Below, one piece after another: positions 45,669-54,383 of a DNA stretch of 64,000 nucleotides (positions within the stretch are counted from its first letter, which is position 1; each line of letters starts with the position of its first letter). The position numbers were made by a program, and so were the translations under genes. Source of the DNA: Bacteroidales bacterium Phil12 (GTDB lineage: Bacteria > Bacteroidota > Bacteroidia > Bacteroidales > P3); the NCBI GenBank assembly GCA_002633275.1, contig NWBO01000141.1:1-64000 (forward strand). Direction: 5' to 3'. The notes under the pieces are model-generated. The model did no database searches. It saw nothing but the letters and a program-made list of their open reading frames with translations, and was not told the origin of the DNA.

Positions 45669-47141
45669 ATGAAAGATTTTATTAAAAACAATTATCATTA
45701 TATTTGCATTGCGGTGATAATGATAATTTCGTTTTGCTTCTATTCTTATTTGCGTTACCCTTTGTTAAATTCGGACGATGCATGGTGTGTGCTTATGGCA
45801 CAAACGTTTCATCTACCTGATGATTTATTTGCTTGGAATCAATCACGTGGAGGCAATATTGTAGCGATGATTGCCCAAATATTTATGTGGTGCGGTTTTA
45901 GAACGATAACGGCAGTAAGTATTGCGGAATATCTTTTACTATTAGTCGGAGTACTTTGCTTCGGGACATTATTCAAACATAAAAGCAGCAGGATATTTTT
46001 AGCAATAATTTTCTTTCTGCCCTTTCAAAGGTTTATAGATATAACTCGTTTCTTTATAGGTTGGGAATATAGCGTGTTGGCTGTGTCGGTTATGTTTATC
46101 AATAAAGTTTGGGATATGGATAAAAACACATTGAAAGCCAAAGTATTTATGTGTCTTGCAATGTTGTTCATGGTTATTGCTATATGGGTTCTTTATAATG
46201 CTATATTTAGTATCATTGTTTTGATTGTTGTCCTTTTGTTCTATAATGGCAAAAAATTACCGCATAAGAATGTTTGTTGGTTTTCTATTATTGGTGGTAT
46301 TGTTTGTATTGCTTTAATTAAATTTATTTATTCTTTCAATGCTGCGGAATGTGCCGAATGCAATAAAATCAGCGGAATAAAAGATATATTGAAAGCACTA
46401 CTTATTCTGTACTACGATTACAGAGCCATACTTGTTTTCCATACCAAAGAATATATAGTTAGCATTCACACCTATTTATGTATTATCTTTTTAATCACAC
46501 TGACATATTTCATAATTAAGAAAAAATGGTACAAAGTTCTATTGAAAGACAAATGGATTACTTTTTTCTTCCTTGATTTTTGTGCATTTTATGGCATACA
46601 CTTACTTTCTTTATGGGTAATGAAGAATGGTATGGGACGTTGGTATTATGTTTCTTGTTACATATCTTTATCTATGTGTGTATTGCTTATATTTGACAGG
46701 CTGTATGACGAGAAACTTATGCGTCATCTTAGGAAATTCTTATACGTTGTATTGTTTGTCGGAGCGATAAGCCCTGTATATACTATGTTGGAATCGAAGC
46801 CAAAAAACCTTAAACCTATGGAGCGATACGCTAATGAATTGGAGCCTTTGGGTAAGTGCGGAATTATTGGTGATTGGTGGCATTCTTATATTTGTTCCGT
46901 GGCACACCCTGACAAAGTGCTTTCCACTCCGCATCAAGACGATTGGGCATACACTCGTAACCCTCAAAGAGCTGAACAAGTCGCTGCAATGGATACTATA
47001 TACATCGTGAAAGACGGTTGGCTTGATGATTTTCCCGATACAACGCAGCAATTCGGTTACAAATTTAGGCGGCACGGCAACGGCTTTCATCTTGGCAATT
47101 GGGATTTGTGTCAATATATCAATGAAGGTAAGGTAGAATAA
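45669..47141 (+). CDS. Polytopic membrane protein, GT-C-like
   Basis: 490 residues with about ten hydrophobic segments (for example ICIAVIMIISFCFYSYL, FLAIIFFLPFQRF, IFSIIVLIVVLLFY, LYVVLFVGAI). After the first membrane helix comes LLNSDDAWCVLMAQ, with an Asp-Asp pair in the first periplasmic loop. That is the usual place of the catalytic acidic residues in GT-C glycosyltransferases, so a lipid-linked sugar transferase is possible. The similarity is topological only. It follows the SGNH gene by 27 bases, so the mltD-SGNH-this gene run probably forms one envelope operon. Confidence 0.6.
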   Translation: MKDFIKNNYHYICIAVIMIISFCFYSYLRYPLLNSDDAWCVLMAQTFHLPDDLFAWNQSRGGNIVAMIAQIFMWCGFRTITAVSIAEYLLLLVGVLCFGTLFKHKSSRIFLAIIFFLPFQRFIDITRFFIGWEYSVLAVSVMFINKVWDMDKNTLKAKVFMCLAMLFMVIAIWVLYNAIFSIIVLIVVLLFYNGKKLPHKNVCWFSIIGGIVCIALIKFIYSFNAAECAECNKISGIKDILKALLILYYDYRAILVFHTKEYIVSIHTYLCIIFLITLTYFIIKKKWYKVLLKDKWITFFFLDFCAFYGIHLLSLWVMKNGMGRWYYVSCYISLSMCVLLIFDRLYDEKLMRHLRKFLYVVLFVGAISPVYTMLESKPKNLKPMERYANELEPLGKCGIIGDWWHSYICSVAHPDKVLSTPHQDDWAYTRNPQRAEQVAAMDTIYIVKDGWLDDFPDTTQQFGYKFRRHGNGFHLGNWDLCQYINEGKVE

Positions 47142-47160
47142 ATCGTATGCACAGAAGCGA

Positions 47161-47265
47161 AAAATAATGTTTAACACTAAAAAATTAATCTCCCACATTA
47201 ATAAATTAGTGTTAAACATTAAAAAATTAGTTTCTCATACTGTAAAACCGATTAAATGACTGTGA
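47161..47265. repeat. 21-bp-period array, five units
   Basis: Units at 47161, 47182, 47203, 47224 and 47245. TAATGTTTAACACTAA (47165-47180) is the exact reverse complement of TTAGTGTTAAACATTA (47206-47221), giving a 16-bp stem with a 25-base loop. Confidence 0.85.
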
Positions 47266-47313
47266 AAAACCATAAAAGACGCCGAAAAATCATTAAAAGG
47301 CAAAAAAATTTCA

Positions 47314-47321
47314 TACCTTTG
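47314..47321 (+). promoter_or_regulatory. -7 element for pyrH
   Basis: TACCTTTG, predicted start about 47328, leader about 14 nt. Confidence 0.6.
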
Positions 47322-47341
47322 CACGACAAAATCAAAAGGCT

Positions 47342-48055
47342 ATGAAGTATAAAAGAATATTATTGAAACTTTCCGGCGAGAGTTTAATGGGAAACCAATC
47401 CTACGGTATTTCTCCCGAGATGCTGACGATGTATTGCAGCGAAATCAAACAAGCATACGAAAAAGGCGTTGAGGTTGCTGTCGTTATAGGCGGTGGCAAT
47501 ATCTATCGCGGAATGCAAGGCTCGACGAAAGGTATGGACAGAGTGCAAGGCGATTATATGGGAATGATGGCTACGATGATTAATTCTTTGGCTTTGCAAG
47601 GCGAATTGGAACGTCAAGGTGTGAAAACGGAATTATTGGGCGGCTTAGCCATAGAACCTATAAGCAAGGCTTTCTCTCGAAGACGTGCAATAGAAGCATT
47701 GGAGTCAAAGAAGGTTGTTATCATCGGCGGAGGAACGGGTAATCCTTTCTTTACGACCGATACCGCTTCCACATTGAGAGCCATAGAAATCAAAGCCGAT
47801 GTTATCTTGAAGGGGACAAGAGTCGATGGCGTCTATACCGCAGACCCCGAGAAGGACAAAAACGCAAAGAAATACGAAACGATTTCATTCGACGAAGCGA
47901 TGAATAAGAAATTAAAAGTTATGGATTTGACGGCTTTTGCCTTGTGTCAGGAGAACAATCTTCCGATATATGTCTTTGATATGAACAAACAAGGCAACTT
48001 GCAAAAGGTTGTGGAGGGCGAAAACATCGGAACATTGGTTTGTCAGAACGTATAA
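47342..48055 (+). CDS. pyrH: UMP kinase
   Basis: 237 residues, normal length. It phosphorylates UMP to UDP with ATP, as a cytosolic hexamer. Family motifs: KRILLKLSGESLMG at the N-terminus, VVIGGGNIYRG, MMATMINSLALQ, FFTTDTASTLRA and KGTRVDGVYTADPEKD. A dipeptidase gene follows 33 bases downstream and may share the transcript. Confidence 0.97.
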   Translation: MKYKRILLKLSGESLMGNQSYGISPEMLTMYCSEIKQAYEKGVEVAVVIGGGNIYRGMQGSTKGMDRVQGDYMGMMATMINSLALQGELERQGVKTELLGGLAIEPISKAFSRRRAIEALESKKVVIIGGGTGNPFFTTDTASTLRAIEIKADVILKGTRVDGVYTADPEKDKNAKKYETISFDEAMNKKLKVMDLTAFALCQENNLPIYVFDMNKQGNLQKVVEGENIGTLVCQNV

Positions 48056-48088
48056 AACGAAAATATAATTTACAATAACAATAATAAG

Positions 48089-49819
48089 ATGAGAAGAAAG
48101 AGTATTTTGGCGGGATTATTATTCACCACCGCCTTAGCATTAAGCACGGCAGCCTTTGCTTGCACCAATTTCTTATTCACAAAAGGTGCTACAAAGGACG
48201 GCTCAACGATGATTACCTATGCGGCAGATTCTCATACTTTGTATGGAGAACTTTATTACAGACGTGCTGCACAATATCCGGCAGGAACGATGATTCAAAT
48301 CATTGAATGGGACACCGGCAAACCGCTTATCAAAATTCCACAAGCAGCACAAACCTACACCACCGTTGGAAATATGAACGAATGGGGTTTGGTTATAGGT
48401 GAAACGACTTACGGCGGAAGAGAAGAATGTTGGGATCTGGGCAACGGCATTGACTACGGCTCATTGATATACTTAACATTGCAAAGAACCAAGACCGCTC
48501 GTGAAGCCATTAAGCAAATAGCGGATTTTATGGCTACATACGGCTACGCTTCGGAGGGAGAAAGTTTTTCCATAGCCGACGGAGAAGAAGTTTGGATAAT
48601 GGAACTTATCGGCAAGGGTAAAGGTAACAAAGGTGCCGTTTGGGTTGCAAGAATGATACCCGACGGTTATGTTTCGGGACACGCCAACCAAGCACGTATA
48701 ACCACATTCCCTTTGGAGACAAAGAAGAACACAGCATCTATCTCCTACAAAAATATTAAGAAAATCTTCGATAAAAACATTACAACCGTATATGCTGACG
48801 ACGTTATCACATTTGCACGTTCCAAGGGTTGGTTCAATGGTAAGGATTCCGACTTTTCTTTTTCCGACACCTACGCTCCATTGACTTTCTCGGGCGTTAG
48901 AGGTTGCGAGGCCAGAGTTTATGCAATGTTCAACCGCATCAACTCAACTATGCACAAATATGAAGACTACGCAATGGGAAAAACTTTGGCTTCGGGCAAT
49001 GTGGAAAGAATGCCTCTTTGGATTAAACCCGACCATAAAGTGAGCGTTAAGGAAGTTATGGACTTGATGCGTGATTATTATCAAGGTACGGCAATGGATA
49101 TGTCTAAGGATTTGGGAGCAGGTCCTTATGGTTGTCCTTACCGTTGGAGACCTATGACTTGGAGTGTTGATGGTCAAAACTATATCCACGAAAGAGCAAC
49201 TTCCACCCAGCAGACAGGTTTTTCATTTGTCGGACAAACCAGAAGTTGGATGCCTGCAAAAGCCAAAGGTATCTTATGGTTCGGCGTAGATGACACATAT
49301 ACTACGGTTTATGTGCCTATGTATGGTTCTATCGCCAAAGTTCCTCATTGCTTTGAGGAAGGTAACGGTTCTATGGTCGAATATTCGCCGACTTCCGCTT
49401 TCTGGAAATTCAACCAAGTTACGAATTGGGTATATACCCGTTGGAAAGATATGATTGTCGATTTGCAAAAAGTACAAAACGATTTGGAGAACTCATTCAT
49501 TAAAGAGGTAGAACAAATCGACGCTAAGGTAAAGAATATGGACGACGTTGATGCAATGTGTAATATATTGACAGACTTTTCCGTTGCAAAGGGAGACCAG
49601 ACTTTCGAGGCTTGGAGCAATCTTTACAATTACTTATTGGTTAAATACATCGACGGTAACATCAAGAAAGAAAAGGACGGCAAATTTGAGGAGACCGGCT
49701 ACCGCAAGGGCGATTGTGTCTTTCCGCAGCAGCCTGCCTATCCGGAAGAGTGGTATCGTATGATTGTCAAAGACCACGGAGACGTGATAAAGGACTTGAC
49801 CCCGAAGGAGACCAAATAA
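48089..49819 (+). CDS. C69-family dipeptidase
   Basis: 576 residues. Signal peptide (1 to about 24, ALSTAAFA). The C69 N-terminal nucleophile Cys directly follows in ACTNFLFTKGATKDGS, consistent with signal cleavage exposing the catalytic Cys. Further family features: YGELYYRRAAQYPAG, EWGLVIGETTYGG, and WRPMTWSVDGQNYIHERATSTQQTG split over residues 350-375. It should act in the periplasm or secreted, cleaving dipeptides from protein or peptidoglycan breakdown. A terminator follows at 49852. Confidence 0.92.
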   Translation: MRRKSILAGLLFTTALALSTAAFACTNFLFTKGATKDGSTMITYAADSHTLYGELYYRRAAQYPAGTMIQIIEWDTGKPLIKIPQAAQTYTTVGNMNEWGLVIGETTYGGREECWDLGNGIDYGSLIYLTLQRTKTAREAIKQIADFMATYGYASEGESFSIADGEEVWIMELIGKGKGNKGAVWVARMIPDGYVSGHANQARITTFPLETKKNTASISYKNIKKIFDKNITTVYADDVITFARSKGWFNGKDSDFSFSDTYAPLTFSGVRGCEARVYAMFNRINSTMHKYEDYAMGKTLASGNVERMPLWIKPDHKVSVKEVMDLMRDYYQGTAMDMSKDLGAGPYGCPYRWRPMTWSVDGQNYIHERATSTQQTGFSFVGQTRSWMPAKAKGILWFGVDDTYTTVYVPMYGSIAKVPHCFEEGNGSMVEYSPTSAFWKFNQVTNWVYTRWKDMIVDLQKVQNDLENSFIKEVEQIDAKVKNMDDVDAMCNILTDFSVAKGDQTFEAWSNLYNYLLVKYIDGNIKKEKDGKFEETGYRKGDCVFPQQPAYPEEWYRMIVKDHGDVIKDLTPKETK

Positions 49820-49851
49820 ACTTTATTTAGTTTTCATTATATTATTTGACG

Positions 49852-49886
49852 AACCGCCGCTATTATGTGGCGGTTTATTTTATTTA
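49852..49886 (+). terminator. Intrinsic terminator after the dipeptidase gene
   Basis: AACCGCC (49852-49858) pairs with GGCGGTT (49869-49875), then T-rich TATTTTATTT. Confidence 0.8.
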
Positions 49887-49915
49887 TTTGAATTTGTTCC
49901 GCTCCGCACTGCCAT

Positions 49916-49957
49916 TAATATATAATGATGTACTGTTAATATATAATGATGTACTGT
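49916..49957. repeat. Perfect 21-bp tandem duplication
   Basis: TAATATATAATGATGTACTG plus T occurs twice back to back (49916-49936 and 49937-49957). Same period as the dispersed arrays but a different sequence. Confidence 0.9.
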
Positions 49958-49975
49958 TCCTCCCATTGTCTTTAA

Positions 49976-50267
49976 TTTTTATTCAAAACACCCCATTTTT
50001 TTATCCGCTACACCCCATTTAGAGTTTCAAATACGCAGGTTTGTGTTCCAAACACGGTAGTTTTCGTTCCAAACAGTCTGATACGTGATGTATATAGTAC
50101 TATATAGCGACTATATATAGTACTATATAGTAACCATATATAGTACTATCTGCGTCACGTATTAGCCTGTTTGGAACGAAAACCTGCGTGTTTGGAACGA
50201 GAACTACCGTTTTTGGAATATAAACCTGCGTATTTTTATTAAAAACTGCCGGTTTGAAAAAAAAAAG
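49976..50267. repeat. Large interrupted palindrome of 21-bp units with AT-rich centre
   Basis: Left arm units at 49976, 49997, 50018, 50039 and 50060; right arm units at 50163, 50184, 50205, 50226 and 50247, in inverted orientation. The core motif is GTTCCAAAC on the left and GTTTGGAAC on the right. The inner arms match exactly in ATACGTGA (50081-50088) and TCACGTAT (50155-50162). The centre has three copies of the palindromic AGTACT-type motif (TATATAGTACTATATA) with a 23-bp period. The 543-base gap 49820-50362 contains no gene; besides this it holds two terminators and the 21-bp duplication. Confidence 0.9.
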
Positions 50268-50292
50268 AATCCGCCGATGGTTCTACCGACGG
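50257..50292 (-). terminator. Intrinsic terminator of the beta-lactamase gene
   Basis: On the reverse strand CCGTCGGT pairs with ATCGGCGG (two wobbles) and is followed by ATTC and ten T (complement of 50257-50266). Confidence 0.75.
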
Positions 50293-50362
50293 AATTTCAA
50301 AAAATGAAGTTATATTGTTTTCCGTTTATTCATCATATTAAAAAAAACGTATGTGGATTACA

Positions 50363-51298
50363 CTAATTCAAAGAACAAATAAATCGATATATCGTTTTTG
50401 AAATTTCGGCAATAACTGTCTCGGCCTCTTCCTGCGTTCCCTTGTAATCTTTTACAAGAATGACAACCGTATATGTTCTGCCATCGGGAAGAGTTATGAA
50501 TCCACCGTCATTCACAGCGGCAATTTCTCCTTTTTCGTTGGTGTAGCCCGAGCCTGTTCTGTGTGCGAAAGTTATGTTTTTATCTTTGGGAAGACCTGCC
50601 GCTATACGGTTCATTCCTGTCTGACATAGTTGCATTGTGTGTTTGATATAGTCTTGACAAGGTTTGCAAGTCAGAGTGTCGGTGAATACTTTATGGACAA
50701 GTCTTGCAAAGGACATTGGAGAAGTTACGTTGGAATACGCAAGCGAATGGTCTTTTGACATATCGGCTTCTTTGTATATGAGTTTGAAACTGCGTTCGGG
50801 CAATATGGCAGAGGCTATTATGCTGTCGGTGTTTGCAACATTTACAATGCGGTCAAAAAGAATATTGCTTGCGTTGTTGTCGCTATCTACCATAAGATAC
50901 ATAATCAAATCCTTTATGCTTATATCGAAACCTTCGGGGCTGTACTTTTTCAGCATAGGACTCCAAGTGTTGGTATCTATTTCATTGCTGCGAATGGTAA
51001 GTACGGAGTCAAGAGAGGAGTCGGTTTTGTTAAGTACATCGCATACGGCAATGGACTGATGAAGTTTGAACATACTCATCAACGGGTAATTTACGGTGTT
51101 GTTGAAAGCAAAAGTGCCCTTGTCGTCAATGATTATGGCAACTCCGAATTGTCCTTTTTTGTCTGCAATTATCTTTTGTATATCACTTTCAAGTGTAGTG
51201 AAATCCACTGTTTTGTTTGGCGAACACGCCGAAAGCAATTGCATCAAGACAGCAAAAATAACAACTATGTTTGATTTTAATCTAAGTAATCTATACAT
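50363..51298 (-). CDS. Class A beta-lactamase (A2-like), lipoprotein
   Basis: 311 residues. Lipoprotein signal with lipobox LLSAC (Cys 25). Active-site SxxK is SMFK (Ser 75, Lys 78), the SDN loop is 139-141, and the omega-loop Glu is most likely 177 in YKEADMSKDHSLAYSN. The third motif is HRTG (246-249) where most relatives have HKTG. The PLMSMFKLH context and the long omega-loop region resemble the Bacteroidota CepA/CfxA/PER branch. It hydrolyses beta-lactam antibiotics in the periplasm, anchored to a membrane. It lies 11 bases behind a surface-repeat protein gene, so it is cotranscribed with it; no mobile element is nearby. Confidence 0.92.
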   Translation of the reverse strand: MYRLLRLKSNIVVIFAVLMQLLSACSPNKTVDFTTLESDIQKIIADKKGQFGVAIIIDDKGTFAFNNTVNYPLMSMFKLHQSIAVCDVLNKTDSSLDSVLTIRSNEIDTNTWSPMLKKYSPEGFDISIKDLIMYLMVDSDNNASNILFDRIVNVANTDSIIASAILPERSFKLIYKEADMSKDHSLAYSNVTSPMSFARLVHKVFTDTLTCKPCQDYIKHTMQLCQTGMNRIAAGLPKDKNITFAHRTGSGYTNEKGEIAAVNDGGFITLPDGRTYTVVILVKDYKGTQEEAETVIAEISKTIYRFICSLN

Positions 51299-51309
51299 AG
51301 CAAAGAGAT

Positions 51310-52356
51310 TTAGAAGATATATTGTAAGCCGACTTGATAACCTATATATAAAGATTGGGAGTTGTCGTTGTCAATCTTGTTCCAAAGATTGTCGGAAGGA
51401 AGAATGTTATCAAAGTCGGTGGAAGAAGAATAGAAGTAGTTAAGGCTTACTCCTGCGAAGATATTGTAATGTTTTGCAATAGTGAATGACGGAGCAAGAA
51501 GATAAGAGAAATTTGTTGCTGAGGATTCATCGGAAGTTGTAGTATTTATCGAAGTGGCTTTAATCTCGTTGTCGATTCTGAAATAGTTGGTAATAGGGAT
51601 ATGTACGCCGTAACCACCTTCGGCAACGAAGTTATTGTCTTGGTTTGTCTTGGTGTTAAGACCCAAACCTAAGATACCGTAAGTGTATTTACCGCCCGAA
51701 CGAAAAGATATAACGGCATTGGACAATAAATCGTAGGATATTGCGATACCTTTTTCACCTTTTTTGATAATGTTGATAAGTCCTATCGGGTATTCGCATT
51801 GGTCGGCGATATTGATTAAACCTGCGAACTGTACGCCTTTAACGTCTTTGGCTATGTTGATAAGTCCGGAGAATTGCAGACCATAGACATTGTTTGCCAT
51901 ATTGAAGAGTCCTGATAATTGCAGGCCTTTAACATTTTTGGCTGTATTGACTGCTCCCGATAATTGCAGACCTTTGAAATCTACTTTGACGATATTTGCT
52001 AATCCGCCTACTTGTATTCCTTTGTAAGAACCGCCTACCGTATTGACACCTCCTGCGATGGCAATTCCTTTACCGTAGTTTCCGATATGATTGGAGATGC
52101 CTGCCAATTGAAATCCTTTTGCGTTTTGAGAAATAACGTTGCTTATGGACGCTATTGTGAAGTTTTCCTCATTTTTTGAAACACCTACCAATAGATTAAG
52201 AGAAGCTCCGTTGGTATATTCTTTTGCATTTGCTCCGTTAGTACCCACTGGATATGTGAAAGTAAATTGGAAAGGAGAGAATAATTCTTCTTGTTGTGCG
52301 TTTGACGTTATGACGGCGATTAAACATAAAGCCAAGCATACTAAAAGTCTTTTCAT
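51310..52356 (-). CDS. LA_2272-type surface repeat protein
   Basis: 348 residues. Signal peptide (1-21, ending TSNAQ). The centre (about 75-215) is made of at least seven degenerate 20-residue repeats of the form GLQLSGLFNMANNVYGLQFS, each with xGLxN(I/M)A. These probably build a beta-helix or barrel strand pairs; the C-terminal third is barrel-like and ends in Phe (GLQYIF). Surface or outer-membrane location is expected, function unknown. It is the first gene of a transcript with the beta-lactamase and has a long, structured leader. Confidence 0.8.
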   Translation of the reverse strand: MKRLLVCLALCLIAVITSNAQQEELFSPFQFTFTYPVGTNGANAKEYTNGASLNLLVGVSKNEENFTIASISNVISQNAKGFQLAGISNHIGNYGKGIAIAGGVNTVGGSYKGIQVGGLANIVKVDFKGLQLSGAVNTAKNVKGLQLSGLFNMANNVYGLQFSGLINIAKDVKGVQFAGLINIADQCEYPIGLINIIKKGEKGIAISYDLLSNAVISFRSGGKYTYGILGLGLNTKTNQDNNFVAEGGYGVHIPITNYFRIDNEIKATSINTTTSDESSATNFSYLLAPSFTIAKHYNIFAGVSLNYFYSSSTDFDNILPSDNLWNKIDNDNSQSLYIGYQVGLQYIF

Positions 52357-52378
52357 AGTTGTTGTTTTTAAGTTTCCT

Positions 52379-52452
52379 AAGTTCCAAAGGAAAGTTAATA
52401 AATTCGTATCAAAAGCGTGGAACTTTGTTGCCGTTGAGGCCTGACGCTTTTG
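52379..52452 (-). promoter_or_regulatory. Structured 5' leader with pseudoknot potential
   Basis: In the reverse-strand leader CAAAAGCG (52445-52452) pairs with CGCTTTTG (52410-52417). Inside that loop AAGTTCC (52419-52425) is complementary to GGAACTT (52379-52385) further downstream. The two helices interlock as an H-type pseudoknot. It does not match a riboswitch class I recognise. Confidence 0.4.
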
Positions 52453-52536
52453 TCAAAAAAACGTAAACAAATCCGAAAACATAATAATGAATATCAAGAC
52501 TATGTTGTCGAAATATGTGGCGGCTTTATACGATTG

Positions 52537-52566
52537 CAAAATTACGAACTATTTTTTAGATGACAA
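52537..52566 (-). promoter_or_regulatory. Promoter of the surface-repeat/beta-lactamase operon
   Basis: Reverse-strand TTG (52564-52566), 19-base spacer, TAATTTTG (52537-52544). The start near 52530 implies a leader of about 170 nt. Confidence 0.7.
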
Positions 52567-52602
52567 AAAACGAGATTTGGCGAATGTGGTGGCAATGATT
52601 AT

Positions 52603-53127
52603 TTAGAGGGTTATTTTATAAAGCACGTGCGGATTGAGAATGGAGTCGGCAGCAAGAGTCGGAATGTTAAATTCACATACTTTGGTCATACCGATTTTCT
52701 GCATTACCCGTTCGGAGGGTTTATTAATCTTGGCGGTAAAGGAATATAGCTCTTTAATTCCTATTTCCCTTGCCAAAGTGATAACGGCTGTGGCAGCCTC
52801 GGGAGCGTATCCGCATTTATGGAATTTGCTTGCAAGCCTCCAACCTATTTCCGTGCCTGAGACAACATCGGATTTGAAACCGATTTGATGTAGTCCGACA
52901 TAGCCGATAAACTCTTTGGTTGCTTTTAATTCAATTGCATAAAGACCGTAGCCTTTTTGTTGAAATTCCAAAGATATTCTCTCATAAAACGTTTCTGTTT
53001 CTGCGTCAGAAAGCAAAGCAGGAAAATATTTCATTACTTCGTTATCCTTATTCATTTGCTTAAATAAAGGAATATCTTCCGCTTTCCATGAACGAATTAT
53101 AAGTCTTTCGGTTTGTGCGAATATCAT
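52603..53127 (-). CDS. GNAT-family N-acetyltransferase (RimJ/RimL-like)
   Basis: 174 residues. It matches the ribosomal-protein-acetyltransferase-like branch: TERLIIRSWKAEDIPLFKQMN at the N-terminus, EFIGYVGLHQI, EIGWRLASKFHKCGYAPEAA (acetyl-CoA pyrophosphate loop) and FTAKINKPSERVMQKIGM. The acceptor is unknown; cytosolic. It lies 37 bases behind the SpoIID-like gene on the same strand. Confidence 0.9.
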   Translation of the reverse strand: MIFAQTERLIIRSWKAEDIPLFKQMNKDNEVMKYFPALLSDAETETFYERISLEFQQKGYGLYAIELKATKEFIGYVGLHQIGFKSDVVSGTEIGWRLASKFHKCGYAPEAATAVITLAREIGIKELYSFTAKINKPSERVMQKIGMTKVCEFNIPTLAADSILNPHVLYKITL

Positions 53128-53164
53128 AGTGATGCTGCGTTTAAGAGTTAAGGGTATGGCAGAA

Positions 53165-54304
53165 TTAAGAGTCTTTGTTGAGGTTTTTGATTTTGACGTC
53201 CTTATAATAAAACTCTATAACCTCCCAATATTCATAACCGCTTTCGCACATATTGACAGCACCCTCTTGGCTCATACCGACACCGTGTCCGTAGCCTCTG
53301 CCTTTGAGTTTGATGTTACTGCCCCATACGACAACATCGAAATAAGTGCTTTTTAACTTAAAGTCTTTGCGAATTTGCGTCAAAGGAACGCCTAATATGT
53401 CGGTCTTTCTGCCTTGTGATTGAGAGAAAGAAAGCAGTTCGTCCTTGTTTTTCTTTGTGTTGATGCCCTTGCTTTTGAAATAGTTCAGCCATTGCTTTTG
53501 CGTCAGTTCCTTTTCCCATTTTGCATTCGGCATATTCAAGGAAAAAGAATCCACGACGCTGCGCAGATACGGAATTTTGTTACTCCATACATCTTCGCTG
53601 TTAGATGTCTGTCCGCCACTGTTGGAGTGGAAGAGTGTTTCTATTATCTTATCGTTTTCATCCACTATAATCTCGCCATTTGTACTTGCAGCCCCTTCGA
53701 TACATTGCGGCTTGTTCGCACGAGAAAGATACACCTGACAATTTACGTCATCGCAAAGATTGTAGCCGTCCTTGGCGTGTTTGTTTATAAATCTATACAT
53801 ATAACTTCTGCAACAAATGGCTTGAACTTTGAAGAACTCCACATTGTCGCTCGCTCCACCGGCTTCGCTTTGCACAACGCCGGCCAAATAATTGTCTTGA
53901 CTTACATCGTTTATAATTATAAGGTTCTTTTTGGCAGTGTCTAACTTTATTATGATATTGTTGTCATATCGTCTTGGCTTGACGTTATCAGGAGTAATTT
54001 GGACAAAACATTTCAAATCCTCACTTGTTATTTTTATGCTGTCGGTCTTTGCAATCGTTTTGTCGTTTAATGAAACTGCAACCTTGCCGTCTTTGACTGA
54101 TATATTGACTTTATTGCTTTTGTTTAGTTTTATTGAATCGTTCAAAGTGTAAGCACCAAAGGACGGAGTAAGGGTTAATGACGTTATGTTGCAAGTGGAA
54201 AAAACTCTTACCCTTACGTTTTGTGCCATTGTCTTGGTGGTGCAGGCTGCAAATAAAGTTATAGTAAGAATATTTATGCTTAATAAATAAAGTATCTTCT
54301 TCAT
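53165..54304 (-). CDS. SpoIID/LytB-domain protein
   Basis: 379 residues from ATG 54304 (signal sequence MKKILYLLSINILTITLFAAC with a possible lipobox Cys). The longer frame to 54481 overlaps queA and lacks a sensible N-terminus. The SpoIID domain covers about 180-370: YLAGVVQSEAGG, FFKVQAICCRSYMYRF, TLFHSNSGGQTSNSEDVW and GRGYGHGVGMSQEGAVNM at the end. Known SpoIID is a peptidoglycan lytic transglycosylase; in non-sporulating bacteria the domain is used in wall turnover. It lies 79 bases behind queA. Confidence 0.88.
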   Translation of the reverse strand: MKKILYLLSINILTITLFAACTTKTMAQNVRVRVFSTCNITSLTLTPSFGAYTLNDSIKLNKSNKVNISVKDGKVAVSLNDKTIAKTDSIKITSEDLKCFVQITPDNVKPRRYDNNIIIKLDTAKKNLIIINDVSQDNYLAGVVQSEAGGASDNVEFFKVQAICCRSYMYRFINKHAKDGYNLCDDVNCQVYLSRANKPQCIEGAASTNGEIIVDENDKIIETLFHSNSGGQTSNSEDVWSNKIPYLRSVVDSFSLNMPNAKWEKELTQKQWLNYFKSKGINTKKNKDELLSFSQSQGRKTDILGVPLTQIRKDFKLKSTYFDVVVWGSNIKLKGRGYGHGVGMSQEGAVNMCESGYEYWEVIEFYYKDVKIKNLNKDS

Positions 54305-54383
54305 TTTCTTTGTTATTCCTTTTGTTGTTGTTTTAATATTGTCGTTTGCGGTTATTGTTTGTTTGGTTATCGTCTGCGTTATA

